From assembly GCF_009017275.1 (NCBI RefSeq), contig NZ_WBZC01000029.1:1-54119 (forward strand): DNA of 54,119 bases, written 5' to 3'. The DNA comes from Alkaliphilus pronyensis (GTDB taxonomy: Bacteria; Bacillota; Clostridia; Peptostreptococcales; Natronincolaceae). The translations under genes and the position numbers were made by a program. Numbering within the stretch: position 1 is the stretch's first letter; each line of letters begins with the position of its first letter. The notes beneath the pieces were generated by a model. The model ran no database searches and had not been told where the DNA came from. It saw only the letters and a list, made by a program, of their open reading frames with translations. This document shows positions 8,169 through 17,065 of the stretch, piece by piece.

Positions 8169-8245
8169 AGTTAAGAGTTAAGAGTTAAGAGTTAAGAGTT
8201 AAGAGTTAAGAGATAAGAGATAAGAGATAAGAGATAAGAGATAAG
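8169..8245. repeat. Heptanucleotide tandem repeat (AGTTAAG x6, AGATAAG x5)
   Basis: Eleven perfect 7-base units lie head to tail: six AGTTAAG (8169-8210) followed by five AGATAAG (8211-8245). The block just before (about 8085-8168) is a degenerate A-rich relative, including a 14-base unit AATGGAAAATTGAA present twice. The tract is non-coding, between the M20D gene and the shared terminator. The split into two homogeneous blocks is typical of slipped-strand expansion, so copy number probably varies between strains. Confidence 0.9.
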
Positions 8246-8287
8246 AGTTAAAAACATAAAAGCAATGTTGAATGTTGAGTATTATTA

Positions 8288-8329
8288 AAAGCAGATGATT
8301 AACAGCTTTGCTGTAAAATCATCTGCTTT
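8288..8329. terminator. Bidirectional terminator between M20D gene and ptb
   Basis: A 13 bp stem (AAAGCAGATGATT with its complement) encloses a smaller CAGC/GCTG hairpin. On the minus strand it is followed by TTTTAATAAT, so it ends ptb. On the plus strand TTTATTATTA follows, so it probably also ends the M20D transcript. Confidence 0.8.
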
Positions 8330-8355
8330 ATTATTACATCATAATACATTACTTA

Positions 8356-9264
8356 TCAACTATTAGCTGCGATTACACTACCTAATGCAATTGAATATAG
8401 CTTAGTTTCTGAATCATCTGCTCTTGAAACTAAAACCACTGGAGCCTTTGCACCCATTATTATTCCTGCTGACTTTGATTTAGCCATATAGGTAAGGGCT
8501 TTACCGATTCCGTTACCTACTTCAATTGTAGGTACTAGAATAATGTCAGTCTCACCAGCTACTGAGCTTTTATATCCTTTTATTTCTGCGGCTTCCTTTG
8601 AAACAGCTAAGTCAAAGGCTATTGGACCTTCAACAATAACTCCTTCTCCAAAGTACCCTTCCATTGCAAGCTGCTTTAGCTCAGCTCCATCAACCGTTGC
8701 AGGCATTTTTTCATTAACCTTTTCCTTTGCAGCTAGGCAAGCAACCTTAACCTCTTTATTACCTAATGCCTTAGCTGATTGTATTGCATTCATTAAAATT
8801 CCCTTTTTGTCCTCAAGTGTAGGGCTTATGTTCATACCTCCATCTGTTAAGAAAAGTAATTTATGATATTTTTCAGCTTCATACACCATAACATGACTTA
8901 ACAAACTGTCAGTACGCAAACCTATTTCCTTATCAAGTACAGCTTTTAGTAGAATTGATGTATCTAAAATACCCTTCATTACAAAGTCAGCTTCGCCAAT
9001 AGATACAAGTCTAACAGCTTCTAGGGCAGCTTCCATCAAGTCCTGCTTGTGAATAACTCTAAACTGAGTTAAATCAATATTATTCTCTTCTGCTAATGTC
9101 CTTATTTTTTCTTCATCACCAACTAATATTCCATCAATTATATTGGATTGCTTCGCCTCTGAAACTGCCTTTAATACATCTAAATCTTGGGCAGCTGCAA
9201 CCACAAGCCTCATCTTTTTCTGGGTTTGTGCTGCCTTTAACAAATCTGATAAACTATTAATCAT
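8356..9264 (-). CDS. ptb: Phosphate butyryltransferase
   Basis: A 302-residue enzyme of the phosphate acetyl/butyryltransferase family that converts butyryl-CoA (or a related acyl-CoA) and phosphate to the acyl phosphate plus CoA. Typical strings are GGMNISPTLEDKKGIL and VPTIEVGNGIGKAL with the downstream MGAKAPVVLVSRADD. The length is that of Ptb and shorter than a full Pta with its regulatory domain. The start is ATG with GGGGTGATGTT upstream. No butyrate kinase gene (buk) follows, which is unusual because ptb and buk are normally adjacent. The kinase must be elsewhere, or the enzyme serves another acyl-phosphate route, perhaps linked to the acyl-CoA generated by the neighbouring island. 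It is flanked by a strong terminator and is probably monocistronic. Confidence 0.9.
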   Translation of the reverse strand: MINSLSDLLKAAQTQKKMRLVVAAAQDLDVLKAVSEAKQSNIIDGILVGDEEKIRTLAEENNIDLTQFRVIHKQDLMEAALEAVRLVSIGEADFVMKGILDTSILLKAVLDKEIGLRTDSLLSHVMVYEAEKYHKLLFLTDGGMNISPTLEDKKGILMNAIQSAKALGNKEVKVACLAAKEKVNEKMPATVDGAELKQLAMEGYFGEGVIVEGPIAFDLAVSKEAAEIKGYKSSVAGETDIILVPTIEVGNGIGKALTYMAKSKSAGIIMGAKAPVVLVSRADDSETKLYSIALGSVIAANS

Positions 9265-9375
9265 AACATCACCCCATATTATTTAGTAATAAATTTTAAT
9301 ACTTATTAATTTTTTAGCAGGTCTTATGATAATACTTCTCTATACAAAGCTTTTTTCCTTCATTATTTTACAGTA

Positions 9376-10527
9376 TTATATTGTATTATTTTTACTTTTT
9401 TTCTTTTCCTGTAGCTTTTTATAGCATAGTTGTGTAATTTCGTCATTGGGCTTTAACTCCATAGATTTTTTTAGGCATTCATCGGCCTCTTCTAACTTCC
9501 CAAGCTCTAAGTAAACCATTGCAAGGTTACACAATATCTCGCTGTTATCGCCCCCCACTCTTATGGCTGATATAAAACATTCCTTAGCTTTTTCAAATTC
9601 GTTAATTCCGCTGTAGCTAAGGCCTAGCTCAACCAATGTATCTATTTGGTTTTCTTGTAGCTCTAAAACACCTTCAAAATAGTTAATGGCATCTTTATAA
9701 TTTTTCAACATTCTGTTTCCTAATCCAAGAAAAAACAGTAAATTCCACCACTCCTTATAGTCATCTAACAATTCTTCTAATATTTCAACTCCTATTTGTG
9801 GCTTCCCAGCCAATATAGCTTCATATCCTTCTTCATAAATGGCTAAATCTTTTATTTCCCTCAATAAAATAATCATATTATCCTTTAATATATCCCTATC
9901 AGATAATTCTAAGTATATCTCGGCAGTTTTTTTAGCCTTAACAAACTGCTTTTCACTTCTATATAAATATGCTAAATGGTAATAGATAAGAGGTTCGTCA
10001 GCACCTTCATTTAATAGGTCCTCTAGCTTTTCTTTTGCCTCTCTTTTAAATATTTTAGCTTGTTTAAGCTTGCTTACCAGCTTTTCATCAGCATATTTAG
10101 CCACAGCGGCTGCATAATTCAGTGTACCCTTTATGTTGATAGGATTTATTGTTGCCAAAGCCTTAAAATATATAACGCCATCCAATAATTTACCTTCTTC
10201 TAGGTATTTTGATCCTTTATATAGGATGTAATCCTCTATTTTAGAATCAAATCCATACAAAAACCCTTTATATTCATTAAGGTACTTAAAGCTAGAATCA
10301 ATCCCAATAGTATATATCATACCCCTTACAATTGCCGCAACAGTAATAACTTCATCTGGATTATTCTTTTTTATGTTTTCTGCCAGCTCTTTAGTTAAAA
10401 TGGGTACATGAAGCCCCTCATTAGGTAAATGATAATTGTCTATATTTAAGCTTGCATCTCCCTTAATCTCAATAAATGAAAGCTCCTCGGATTTTTCTTT
10501 TAAAAATTTTTCTATTATAAAGTTCAT
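9376..10527 (-). CDS. Tetratricopeptide repeat protein
   Basis: A 383-residue soluble protein. The N-terminal part (about 1-130) has no motif that I recognise. The rest is alpha-helical with TPR units, clearest at about 255-370, for example WNLLFFLGLGNRMLKNYKDA, VELGLSYSGINEFEKAKECF and CNLAMVYLELGKLEEADECL. TPR domains act as protein-protein scaffolds, and no catalytic domain is visible. The C-terminus is lysine-rich. There is no signal peptide or membrane helix. It lies 17 bases after the GNAT gene and appears to be the last gene of a leftward run that includes a membrane protein and a radical SAM protein. The specific function is unknown. Confidence 0.8.
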   Translation of the reverse strand: MNFIIEKFLKEKSEELSFIEIKGDASLNIDNYHLPNEGLHVPILTKELAENIKKNNPDEVITVAAIVRGMIYTIGIDSSFKYLNEYKGFLYGFDSKIEDYILYKGSKYLEEGKLLDGVIYFKALATINPINIKGTLNYAAAVAKYADEKLVSKLKQAKIFKREAKEKLEDLLNEGADEPLIYYHLAYLYRSEKQFVKAKKTAEIYLELSDRDILKDNMIILLREIKDLAIYEEGYEAILAGKPQIGVEILEELLDDYKEWWNLLFFLGLGNRMLKNYKDAINYFEGVLELQENQIDTLVELGLSYSGINEFEKAKECFISAIRVGGDNSEILCNLAMVYLELGKLEEADECLKKSMELKPNDEITQLCYKKLQEKKKSKNNTI

Positions 10528-10544
10528 TATCTATCCCTCATTAT

Positions 10545-11030
10545 TTAAAGTAGTTTATGAAATATTATATCGTCAACATATTTTCCTTTTGATTTATTAT
10601 AATGATGCTGAAACACACAGCCTGAAACAGTAAAGCCACATGCTAATATTGTATTTATTGATGCTTTATTATCGCTGTATATATAAGCTCTAGCCAGCTT
10701 TATGCCAGCACCCTTCAATTCACCTAAGCAATACATTGTAAACTCCTTTGCTATGTGGTTACCCCTTTGTGTTGGCTCTACAGCAATTGTCAAGAATCCA
10801 CTATGGTTTTTCTCAGCTTCCCCTCTTATACATCTAAAAACTGCCACGACTTTATCTTGTAATTTTCCAACATACATATAGTAATATGGATTTTTCAACC
10901 ACTTATGTAGTTCCTTCTCATCTTTTATTTCAGCAAAGGATACCTCTGCCCCTTCCTGTAGTAGCCTTTTAAACAGCTCATATACCTGTGGTATATCTAA
11001 TGATGTCATTCTTTCAAAAACTATACTCAA
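10545..11030 (-). CDS. GNAT family N-acetyltransferase
   Basis: A 161-residue single-domain acetyltransferase of the GNAT fold, which transfers acetyl from acetyl-CoA to an amine. The acetyl-CoA-binding motif A is seen as VEPTQRGNHIAKEF near residues 85-100, followed by ARAYIYSDNKASINTILACGF, the usual motif B. The start is TTG with AGAGGGGGAG just upstream, and no in-frame ATG would give a complete N-terminus. It lies between the TPR gene and a membrane-protein gene in a tight leftward cluster. The acceptor substrate cannot be predicted. Confidence 0.8.
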   Translation of the reverse strand: MSIVFERMTSLDIPQVYELFKRLLQEGAEVSFAEIKDEKELHKWLKNPYYYMYVGKLQDKVVAVFRCIRGEAEKNHSGFLTIAVEPTQRGNHIAKEFTMYCLGELKGAGIKLARAYIYSDNKASINTILACGFTVSGCVFQHHYNKSKGKYVDDIIFHKLL

Positions 11031-11071
11031 TAGCTCCCCCTCTTTCCTTTATTAAGGCTTAAGCATACTTA

Positions 11072-11818
11072 CTATAATTTCCTCATAAATAGCCTTTTTC
11101 TTCTATTGCTTGTGCTTAACACATTAAATAGATAACCCCTATATATCATTACAAATGAAAGCCATAGCTGCCCTAATAGATATAAAATAATACTTCCTGT
11201 ATTTAAAAATATACCTAATAAAGAGAATCTTGATAGCATTAAGTTAAGAAGATTTCCAGTGAAAAAAAACAGGACTGCAAGTAGTATAATGTTAGGTATA
11301 ATCCATTCTATCCAATTTTCCTTAATAAACTCCATAGTATATTTAATTGTTTCCCAAGGGTTATAGTATTTTTGATAAATAGCTTCTGGTAGTGAATTTA
11401 GAAAAATAAATATCAGAAAGGTGGTCATAAGCCTTATTGCAACAGGTGATATAAAGCTTGAAAGTATCGGTACAACTAATAAATCAAAGCCTAAAGATGC
11501 CACCCAAAAAACAAATAGTATACCCCAAACCTTTCTCAAATAGGCAGTAAATCCATCCTTAAAGTCTTGAAATGTAAACTTATTTCTTGTTATTATGCAG
11601 TTTAAAAGATATAAATAATTTGATATCAATCCACTGGTGGCAATAATAAGTACAATCCCTGCTAAAATCCAAAAGTATTGAAGAACACTATAAAGTATTA
11701 TGGTTGCAAGGGAGTAGAATAGCCCCATAAAAATAATCAACCAATTCCTACTTAAGCTTACCACCGTATCCTTAACAATGCTTTTATTGGTATACAACAA
11801 ATCCCTTAATATTTCCAT
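11072..11818 (-). CDS. Multi-pass membrane protein of unknown function
   Basis: A 248-residue protein with about six hydrophobic helices (for example IIFMGLFYSLATIILYSVLQ, ILAGIVLIIATSGLISNYLY, FLIFIFLNSLPEAIYQ and IIPNIILLAVLFFF) and a basic C-terminal tail rich in Arg and Lys. The layout of paired helices with an amphipathic linker is reminiscent of DUF624/YesL-type proteins, but I do not recognise it with certainty. The start ATG follows GGGTGAGTTTATA. It is part of the leftward run between the radical SAM and GNAT genes. Confidence 0.65.
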   Translation of the reverse strand: MEILRDLLYTNKSIVKDTVVSLSRNWLIIFMGLFYSLATIILYSVLQYFWILAGIVLIIATSGLISNYLYLLNCIITRNKFTFQDFKDGFTAYLRKVWGILFVFWVASLGFDLLVVPILSSFISPVAIRLMTTFLIFIFLNSLPEAIYQKYYNPWETIKYTMEFIKENWIEWIIPNIILLAVLFFFTGNLLNLMLSRFSLLGIFLNTGSIILYLLGQLWLSFVMIYRGYLFNVLSTSNRRKRLFMRKL

Positions 11819-11852
11819 TATAAACTCACCCCTATTTTATATCCTATCGCCA

Positions 11853-13616
11853 TTAGTCATTTAGATAGACTTCATAATACCTTGAATGGTCAATAGATTT
11901 ATTTTCAATATCATAATCAAATAACACTGTAGTATTTTTTTCTGTTGGTTCCTTAAACAAGTAAGGATTATCTTCTATTTCAATAACATTATGTTTAAAT
12001 CTTTCAAAATGAACTCTTTTAATAATCTGCTTTGCTGGAGTATCTATATAGCCTGGTAAAAACTTTTGTAGGTTATCCTCCTGCTTTAGAAACTCATGGC
12101 ATTTGTTTTTGAAGCCATCGTCTGTTTCTCTATGGAAAAAATCAGGTAATGATGAGGTTCTAGTATTCTTCAAATAATCAAATTTAAGAATCTCTTTAAA
12201 CACTTGGAGATAATCATTAGCTTCTGCTTCATAGTAATCTAATAGTATTTTATATAGCTGGTTTTTGCCATTGGGCTGATGATGATAACCATTTTTCCAC
12301 CAGTACCTGCTGAAGCCTTGAAAAAAAGAAAAATCATTTGAATAAAAGTTTTGCAAAATAAATTCTATTGATGCCCTAAACATCCTGGAATTCCAGTAGG
12401 TTTCAATAATTTCTTCTATGGCCTTTAACACTGTTATTTCTCCATAGGATAGTGCATTGCTTTGTAAAACTTCATATGGAGGCTTACTGGTATAGACATA
12501 GCTATATTTGCTAGCGTTCATTTTTAATCCAGAGCCCTTTAAAAGCTTTAAAAAGCCAATTTGTAGCTTTTCTGGTCGTAATGCAAAAACATCATTAAAG
12601 GATTTTCTAAATGAAAAAAAATCATCCATTGGTAGTCCAACTATTAAATCTAGGTGTTGATGTACATTCCTGTAGGAGGCTATTTTTTCAACAACCTCAC
12701 TTAAGAGGGGAAAATCCATTTTGCGGTCTATAGCCTTTAAGGTTTCAGGATTTGTTGATTGAACACCTATCTCAAACTGAAATAGTCCTACTGGTACTGT
12801 TTTTAAAAAATCTAGCATTTCTTCGTCAATCAAGTCAGCAGTAACTTCAAAATGAAAATTAGTTATGCCATTGTTGTTTTCTAAAATAAACTTCATTATT
12901 TCAAGGGCATAATCCTTCTTTGCATTGAAGGTTCTATCTACAAATTTCACCTGCTTTACCTGAACCTCTAAAAAATGTTTTAGCTCATTCTTCACTCTAT
13001 CTATGGGCAAGTAGTCTACCCCCCTAAATGAGGATGATAGGCAGTATTGACAGTTAAAGGGACATCCCCTTGAGCTTTCATAGTAAACTATTTTATCCTT
13101 ATCAATTTGCTCACCTTCGTAGGGGAAGGGTAGACTGTTGATTTTAGGCCTTATCCTTTCACCCTGTGTTTTTAAAATCCTCCCTCTTACCCTATAGTAT
13201 AAACCAGGTATTTGTGAATAATCCTCGTTATCCTTTAAAGACTTTAGTAGCTTATTTAAGGTTATTTCTCCTTCACCTATAACTACAATATCTATAGAAT
13301 CGTTTTTCATCATTAAGTCCTCTGTTTCAAATGAAACCTCTGGACCCCCTAAAATAATAGTTATATTTGGTAAAATTCTTTTTATAGTATCACATAAATC
13401 TAGTATCATCTCAATATTCCATATATAGCATGAAAAGCATATTACATCTGGAGATACTCTATATAGCTCAGGTAGAATATACTCTATATGATGATTTATT
13501 GTAAATTCAATTATTTCTGTGTCAGGACAAACATCCTCTACAGACTTTTTCAAATATCTTATAGCTAAGTTAGTATGTATAAAACGGGCGTTTAGAGCTG
13601 TTAAGAGAACCTTCAT
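11853..13616 (-). CDS. B12-binding domain radical SAM protein (DUF4080 type)
   Basis: A 587-residue protein. An N-terminal cobalamin-binding Rossmann domain (about 1-160) includes VICFSCYIWN and IILGGPEVSFE, and VIGEGEITLNKLL is typical of B12-binding radical SAM enzymes. The radical SAM core (about 175-400) has the CxxxCxxC cluster motif Cys185-Cys189-Cys192 within SSRGCPFNCQYC. The C-terminal 180 residues match the DUF4080-type tail found after this core in Firmicutes. The cobalamin motif DxHxxG is not obvious, so the corrinoid may bind base-off in another way, or the domain may be degenerate. The substrate is unknown; the group includes methylthiotransferases and C-methyltransferases. It is separated by one base from the downstream end of the upstream GNAT gene. 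Confidence 0.85.
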   Translation of the reverse strand: MKVLLTALNARFIHTNLAIRYLKKSVEDVCPDTEIIEFTINHHIEYILPELYRVSPDVICFSCYIWNIEMILDLCDTIKRILPNITIILGGPEVSFETEDLMMKNDSIDIVVIGEGEITLNKLLKSLKDNEDYSQIPGLYYRVRGRILKTQGERIRPKINSLPFPYEGEQIDKDKIVYYESSRGCPFNCQYCLSSSFRGVDYLPIDRVKNELKHFLEVQVKQVKFVDRTFNAKKDYALEIMKFILENNNGITNFHFEVTADLIDEEMLDFLKTVPVGLFQFEIGVQSTNPETLKAIDRKMDFPLLSEVVEKIASYRNVHQHLDLIVGLPMDDFFSFRKSFNDVFALRPEKLQIGFLKLLKGSGLKMNASKYSYVYTSKPPYEVLQSNALSYGEITVLKAIEEIIETYWNSRMFRASIEFILQNFYSNDFSFFQGFSRYWWKNGYHHQPNGKNQLYKILLDYYEAEANDYLQVFKEILKFDYLKNTRTSSLPDFFHRETDDGFKNKCHEFLKQEDNLQKFLPGYIDTPAKQIIKRVHFERFKHNVIEIEDNPYLFKEPTEKNTTVLFDYDIENKSIDHSRYYEVYLND

Positions 13617-13617
13617 T

Positions 13618-14382
13618 CTACTCCTCTTTCCTTTGTAACTTTTTTAAGCCAAACCATAGTATTTCATCCCAAAAAACAAAGTCCATTTCCTTAGCAAGGT
13701 TTTTTGAGGCCGTGTTTTCTGAACGAATATGTAGATATGGAATAGTACCGTTTTTTATGGTTTTATGGACTAAATCTGAAGTGACAATTTTTGCAAGACC
13801 CTTCTTTCTATGCTCTGATATGGTATACATTACACCCAATGAGTAATCTTCACGCACCAAAGCCCAAGAAATAGGATTTCCGTTGGAGTCTGTCAGCTTA
13901 GATGATGGCCTATTTCTAATGCAGTCTAATAAATAATTTCTTGAATCTTCATCTTTATATGTATAATAATGATTTACTATATCAACGTCTGACTCTTGTA
14001 AAGAAGACAATTCTGTAGAGCTATTATATTTTAAATAAAGCCTCTGTGGCAAATAAAATAAGTCACACTCTTCATGCCAATCTAATTCATAGTTTTTAAG
14101 ATTCTCAATCACAAAGTCAGCAGTTTTTCTATGTATACCGCAAAATCCAACCTCATTTGGTAGCTCAATATTGTCTAGCATAGTTTTTATTAGGTTTTCA
14201 TCTTTACTATATGGTATCACCCAATAACCATCTTTTAATACAAAGCCCTTGGGGGTTTTTAAGCTATCAACATAAATTTGAATTTCCTTACTGCTTTTCA
14301 TCCTGCCTATGGTATTAAGGTTTGCATGGATGTTTTCACTAATTAGTGGCTTTATTATAGACCATTCGTCTACTAAATACAC
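13618..14382 (-). CDS. GNAT family N-acetyltransferase (two-lobe type)
   Basis: A 254-residue acetyltransferase. The acetyl-CoA motif sits in the C-terminal half: MYTISEHRKKGLAKIVTSDL with the Q/RxxGxA-like HRKKGLA, followed by PYLHIRSENTASKNLAKEMD. The N-terminal half looks like a divergent second lobe. The frame is open to 14523, but the start is most likely GTG at 14382, seven bases after AAAGGAGGG. The longer version would begin in an untypical hydrophobic stretch with no ribosome binding site. It abuts the radical SAM gene (1-base gap), implying co-transcription. The acceptor is unknown. Confidence 0.78.
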   Translation of the reverse strand: MYLVDEWSIIKPLISENIHANLNTIGRMKSSKEIQIYVDSLKTPKGFVLKDGYWVIPYSKDENLIKTMLDNIELPNEVGFCGIHRKTADFVIENLKNYELDWHEECDLFYLPQRLYLKYNSSTELSSLQESDVDIVNHYYTYKDEDSRNYLLDCIRNRPSSKLTDSNGNPISWALVREDYSLGVMYTISEHRKKGLAKIVTSDLVHKTIKNGTIPYLHIRSENTASKNLAKEMDFVFWDEILWFGLKKLQRKEE

Positions 14383-14609
14383 AATATTCCCTCCTTTAAA
14401 ACACATACATATTATAACATAGAATGTTTTGATTTGCAGATTGATTAATTTAGTTTTAAACATTGCTAATAATAAAATGAATAAATGTACAATACTAAAG
14501 ATTAAGTTTTTGTTATATGTCAATATTTTATGTAAAGTTCATTGCATTAAATAAGAATATTTCTTATAATGTAAATAGTCGTGATTATTACAGGAAGGGT
14601 TGTTGCCAC

Positions 14610-15200
14610 ATGTTACCATTTACACATAAGATTATTTCAGAGCATTTGTATGAAAATGTAAAAGAAAACCTAGGGATTCAACTAAATAAGACTAGCTTAA
14701 CATATGGAAGTATTAAACCAGACCTTTCTCCAAGCTTTTTTAAAGTAAAGCACTTTAAGCCCCAGTCCTTTCCTATAGTTATTAAGGAAATATTTAACCT
14801 GTCTCAGAAAGGTATTGTATCAAATAAGGAGTTTATGAGGCTTTACTCGCAGCAAATAGGAGAAGCAACCCATTTTATAGCAGATTATTTTTGCGTACCC
14901 CATAATGACCGTAAAACGTATCATAAGAATTTTCTTAATCATTTAGCCTATGAAGGTGAGCTTCATAGCCTATTCAAGGGCTTTAATGAAGGGGTTAAGG
15001 TAGAACCATCTCAATTTAATATAGAAAACTATTCAATAGAGAAAATTCAGAATGTAGTTGATCGCCTTCATCTAAGCTATCAGCTTAGAGGTGAAGGCCT
15101 ACAAAATGATATGAAAAGCTCTATATATGCTGCCTCTGCTGTGGCAATGTTTATTGTATATAACGGAATTAAGACCGCTTCATCCAAGAGAGCTGCTTAA
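14610..15200 (+). CDS. Zinc-dependent phospholipase C-like protein
   Basis: A 196-residue protein of the zinc-dependent phospholipase C fold family (PLPC/S1-P1-like helical bundle). The N-terminal THKIISEHLYENVK, the aspartate in IKPDLSP, the histidines in THFIADYFCVPHN, and HLAYEGELH supply the metal ligands expected of the fold. No signal peptide is visible, whereas secreted clostridial alpha-toxin-like enzymes have one, so this is a cytosolic or membrane-associated housekeeping homologue and not an exotoxin. The frame is open from 14517, but the ATG at 14610 follows GGAAGGG at good spacing and begins at the conserved N-terminus. It is monocistronic and ends at a bidirectional terminator. 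Confidence 0.78.
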   Translation: MLPFTHKIISEHLYENVKENLGIQLNKTSLTYGSIKPDLSPSFFKVKHFKPQSFPIVIKEIFNLSQKGIVSNKEFMRLYSQQIGEATHFIADYFCVPHNDRKTYHKNFLNHLAYEGELHSLFKGFNEGVKVEPSQFNIENYSIEKIQNVVDRLHLSYQLRGEGLQNDMKSSIYAASAVAMFIVYNGIKTASSKRAA

Positions 15201-15213
15201 AAATTTAACTATT

Positions 15214-15250
15214 TAAAAAGCATTTAAGTATGTAGCTTAAATGCTTTTTT
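15214..15250. terminator. Bidirectional terminator between the PLC-like and MATE genes
   Basis: A perfect stem with AAAAAGCATTTAAG as left arm, a 7-base loop and the complementary right arm, with A-runs and T-runs on both sides. It overlaps the stop codon of the MATE gene at 15237 and serves both converging genes. Confidence 0.85.
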
Positions 15251-16589
15251 CCTTCCATTTACCCTTTGAAAACCATATTATTATCACCAGTGCCTCTATA
15301 ACCACCGATAAGCTTATTGCAATCCATACACCATTAGTGCCAAAATTGTAAATGCCTGTTAGTATATAGGCAATGGGAATTTTAATGCCCCAATTACCCA
15401 AAACAGATGCCAGCATAGGGGGGAAAGTATCTCCAGCCCCAGTAAAGGCTGAGCCAAATACAAAAGGAAAAACTACAAATATAACACCCAGGTAGCATAT
15501 TCTCAGATAGTCAACTCCTACCTTAATAACCTCTATATCATCAACAAAAGCACCCATCAAATACTGAGGAAAAATAAAAAATGGAATAGCAAAAATCAAC
15601 ATATTTAATAATGCCAGCTTCATTCCCTGCTTTACTATTTCTTCTGCTGCCTCTAGGTTTTTTTGTCCTAGGCTTTGCCCCACCAATACAGACATGGCAG
15701 TCCCCAGACCTGTTAAAAAAATAAAAACAAAATTAAAGAGCCTACCGCCAATTCCAAAGGCTGCACCTGCTGCAACCCCTTGTGCCAAAACAATTCTATA
15801 CATAACTAACCCAGTTAATGGTCTTGTAATCATCTGTAGAACTGAGTAAATACCAATTTTCAAAATTCGTAGGCTTGTTGTCAGCTTTAGTTGTACAGTA
15901 TCTACAATTCCACTTACCTTCCAACTATATATGTTTTTAAGAACCAACAGACTCATTAGTATAAAACCACCTATTTCAGCAATTACCGTTGCAAAAGCCG
16001 CACCACCAATTCCTCTATTTAACAATACAATAAAAATATAATCAAATAGAATATTTGTTATATTCATTAATATGAATATTTTTACTGGATTCTTAGTATC
16101 ACCTGTTGCTTGAATAATTCCCCTTGCTGTAGCATTATAAAAGAAAAATGGAACACCTATTAAGGCCACTTTTATATAAATTTTAGATTGCTCCAACACA
16201 TTTATATTTGCTTCACCAAAAATCCAAAGTATTTTATCTATTGAGCTATAAACAATTACTGTTGTAATTAAGCCAATTATAACAGAAAGTAATATGCCAT
16301 TTATTGTTATGGCCTTTATATTCTCTTGATCATTAGCACCAGTAAATCTTGAAACCAAAGCAATTACACCTGTAGCTATTAGGAAGGGTAGTACGTGAAT
16401 CACTCCAATTACTGATATACTTGTTCCAGCCGCCGCTGCTTCAACACTTCCTAAGCCTGCGATAAACCACATATCGGCTATTACCATTAATGTATGAAGA
16501 AACTGACCTGTCATAACCGGCCATGCAAGTGCCCATATTTTTTTAATTTGCTGTTTATTTGATTTATTAACAATATTATTAGCTGTCAC
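15237..16589 (-). CDS. MATE family efflux transporter
   Basis: A 450-residue membrane protein with 12 hydrophobic helices in two homologous six-helix halves, the architecture of MATE (multidrug and toxic compound extrusion) exporters driven by Na+ or H+. Typical strings are WALAWPVMTGQFLHTLMVIADMW near the N-terminus and GIGGRLFNFVFIFLTGLGTAM at the start of the second half. The frame is open to 16628 (ATG), but a GTG at 16589 preceded by GAGGGGAAGGG is the better start and still leaves a complete first helix. The substrate is unknown. Its stop codon overlaps the shared terminator. Confidence 0.9.
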   Translation of the reverse strand: MTANNIVNKSNKQQIKKIWALAWPVMTGQFLHTLMVIADMWFIAGLGSVEAAAAGTSISVIGVIHVLPFLIATGVIALVSRFTGANDQENIKAITINGILLSVIIGLITTVIVYSSIDKILWIFGEANINVLEQSKIYIKVALIGVPFFFYNATARGIIQATGDTKNPVKIFILMNITNILFDYIFIVLLNRGIGGAAFATVIAEIGGFILMSLLVLKNIYSWKVSGIVDTVQLKLTTSLRILKIGIYSVLQMITRPLTGLVMYRIVLAQGVAAGAAFGIGGRLFNFVFIFLTGLGTAMSVLVGQSLGQKNLEAAEEIVKQGMKLALLNMLIFAIPFFIFPQYLMGAFVDDIEVIKVGVDYLRICYLGVIFVVFPFVFGSAFTGAGDTFPPMLASVLGNWGIKIPIAYILTGIYNFGTNGVWIAISLSVVIEALVIIIWFSKGKWKEKSI

Positions 16590-16748
16590 AATATCCCTTC
16601 CCCTCAATACTTGCCTACTGACTTTCATTTTAAAAGCTAATTACTCACTTAACGTTAAAAAACTTGTTGAACCATGAAGGTTTTTTGCAATGCTTGTAGA
16701 ATTATAGAATAGTATTATATTATGTTGCTGATAGAAAGGAGACTGCAA

Positions 16749-16943
16749 ATGGAGGAATTTTCTACAATATCGGTAGAGGAAATTTCAAAAGAAGACATGC
16801 TGCTCATTATTAAAGCCCTTGAATATACTGGAGAACAAACCAACATCTCTTCCTTCATTGAGCTTAAAAATACAATTGTAAAGCAATTAAGTATTTTAGC
16901 AAATGCAACTGAAGCTGAATTCATTGAGTTTCTTCAGAAATAA
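16749..16943 (+). CDS. Small acidic protein of unknown function
   Basis: A 64-residue acidic soluble protein that I do not recognise. It has GAAAGGAG seven bases before ATG, sensible codon use, and a strong terminator 50 bases after the stop, so it is very probably translated. Predicted to be helical, with no cysteine and no membrane segment. The frame is open from 16722 (beginning MLLIERR), but the first residues would lie across the ribosome binding site. It is divergent from the MATE gene and stands alone. It could be a small regulatory or adaptor protein. Confidence 0.65.
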   Translation: MEEFSTISVEEISKEDMLLIIKALEYTGEQTNISSFIELKNTIVKQLSILANATEAEFIEFLQK

Positions 16944-16996
16944 TTTGCAATAAAGTTTAAGACTTTAAACCCTAAAGCCCACTTGTAGCTTTTAAG

Positions 16997-17036
16997 CCTA
17001 GCGCCGGGTATGTTTTATACCCTCGCTGGGTTTTCT
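16997..17036 (+). terminator. Terminator of the small acidic protein gene
   Basis: A GC-rich stem pairs CCTAGCG with CGCTGGG and GGGTA with TACCC, with one small bulge, and is followed by TTTTCTT on the plus strand. Clear rho-independent terminator. Confidence 0.85.
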
Positions 17037-17065
17037 TGTGGTAAAAATGCAATAAGTGTTTTATT

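Noticed and set aside
8085-8252. Possible CRISPR array, because of regular short repeats
   Set aside because: The units are 7 or 14 bases long and directly joined, with no spacers. They are a microsatellite.
14610-15200. Phospholipase C-like gene as a secreted toxin
   Set aside because: There is no signal peptide and no C-terminal membrane-binding domain, unlike clostridial alpha-toxin.
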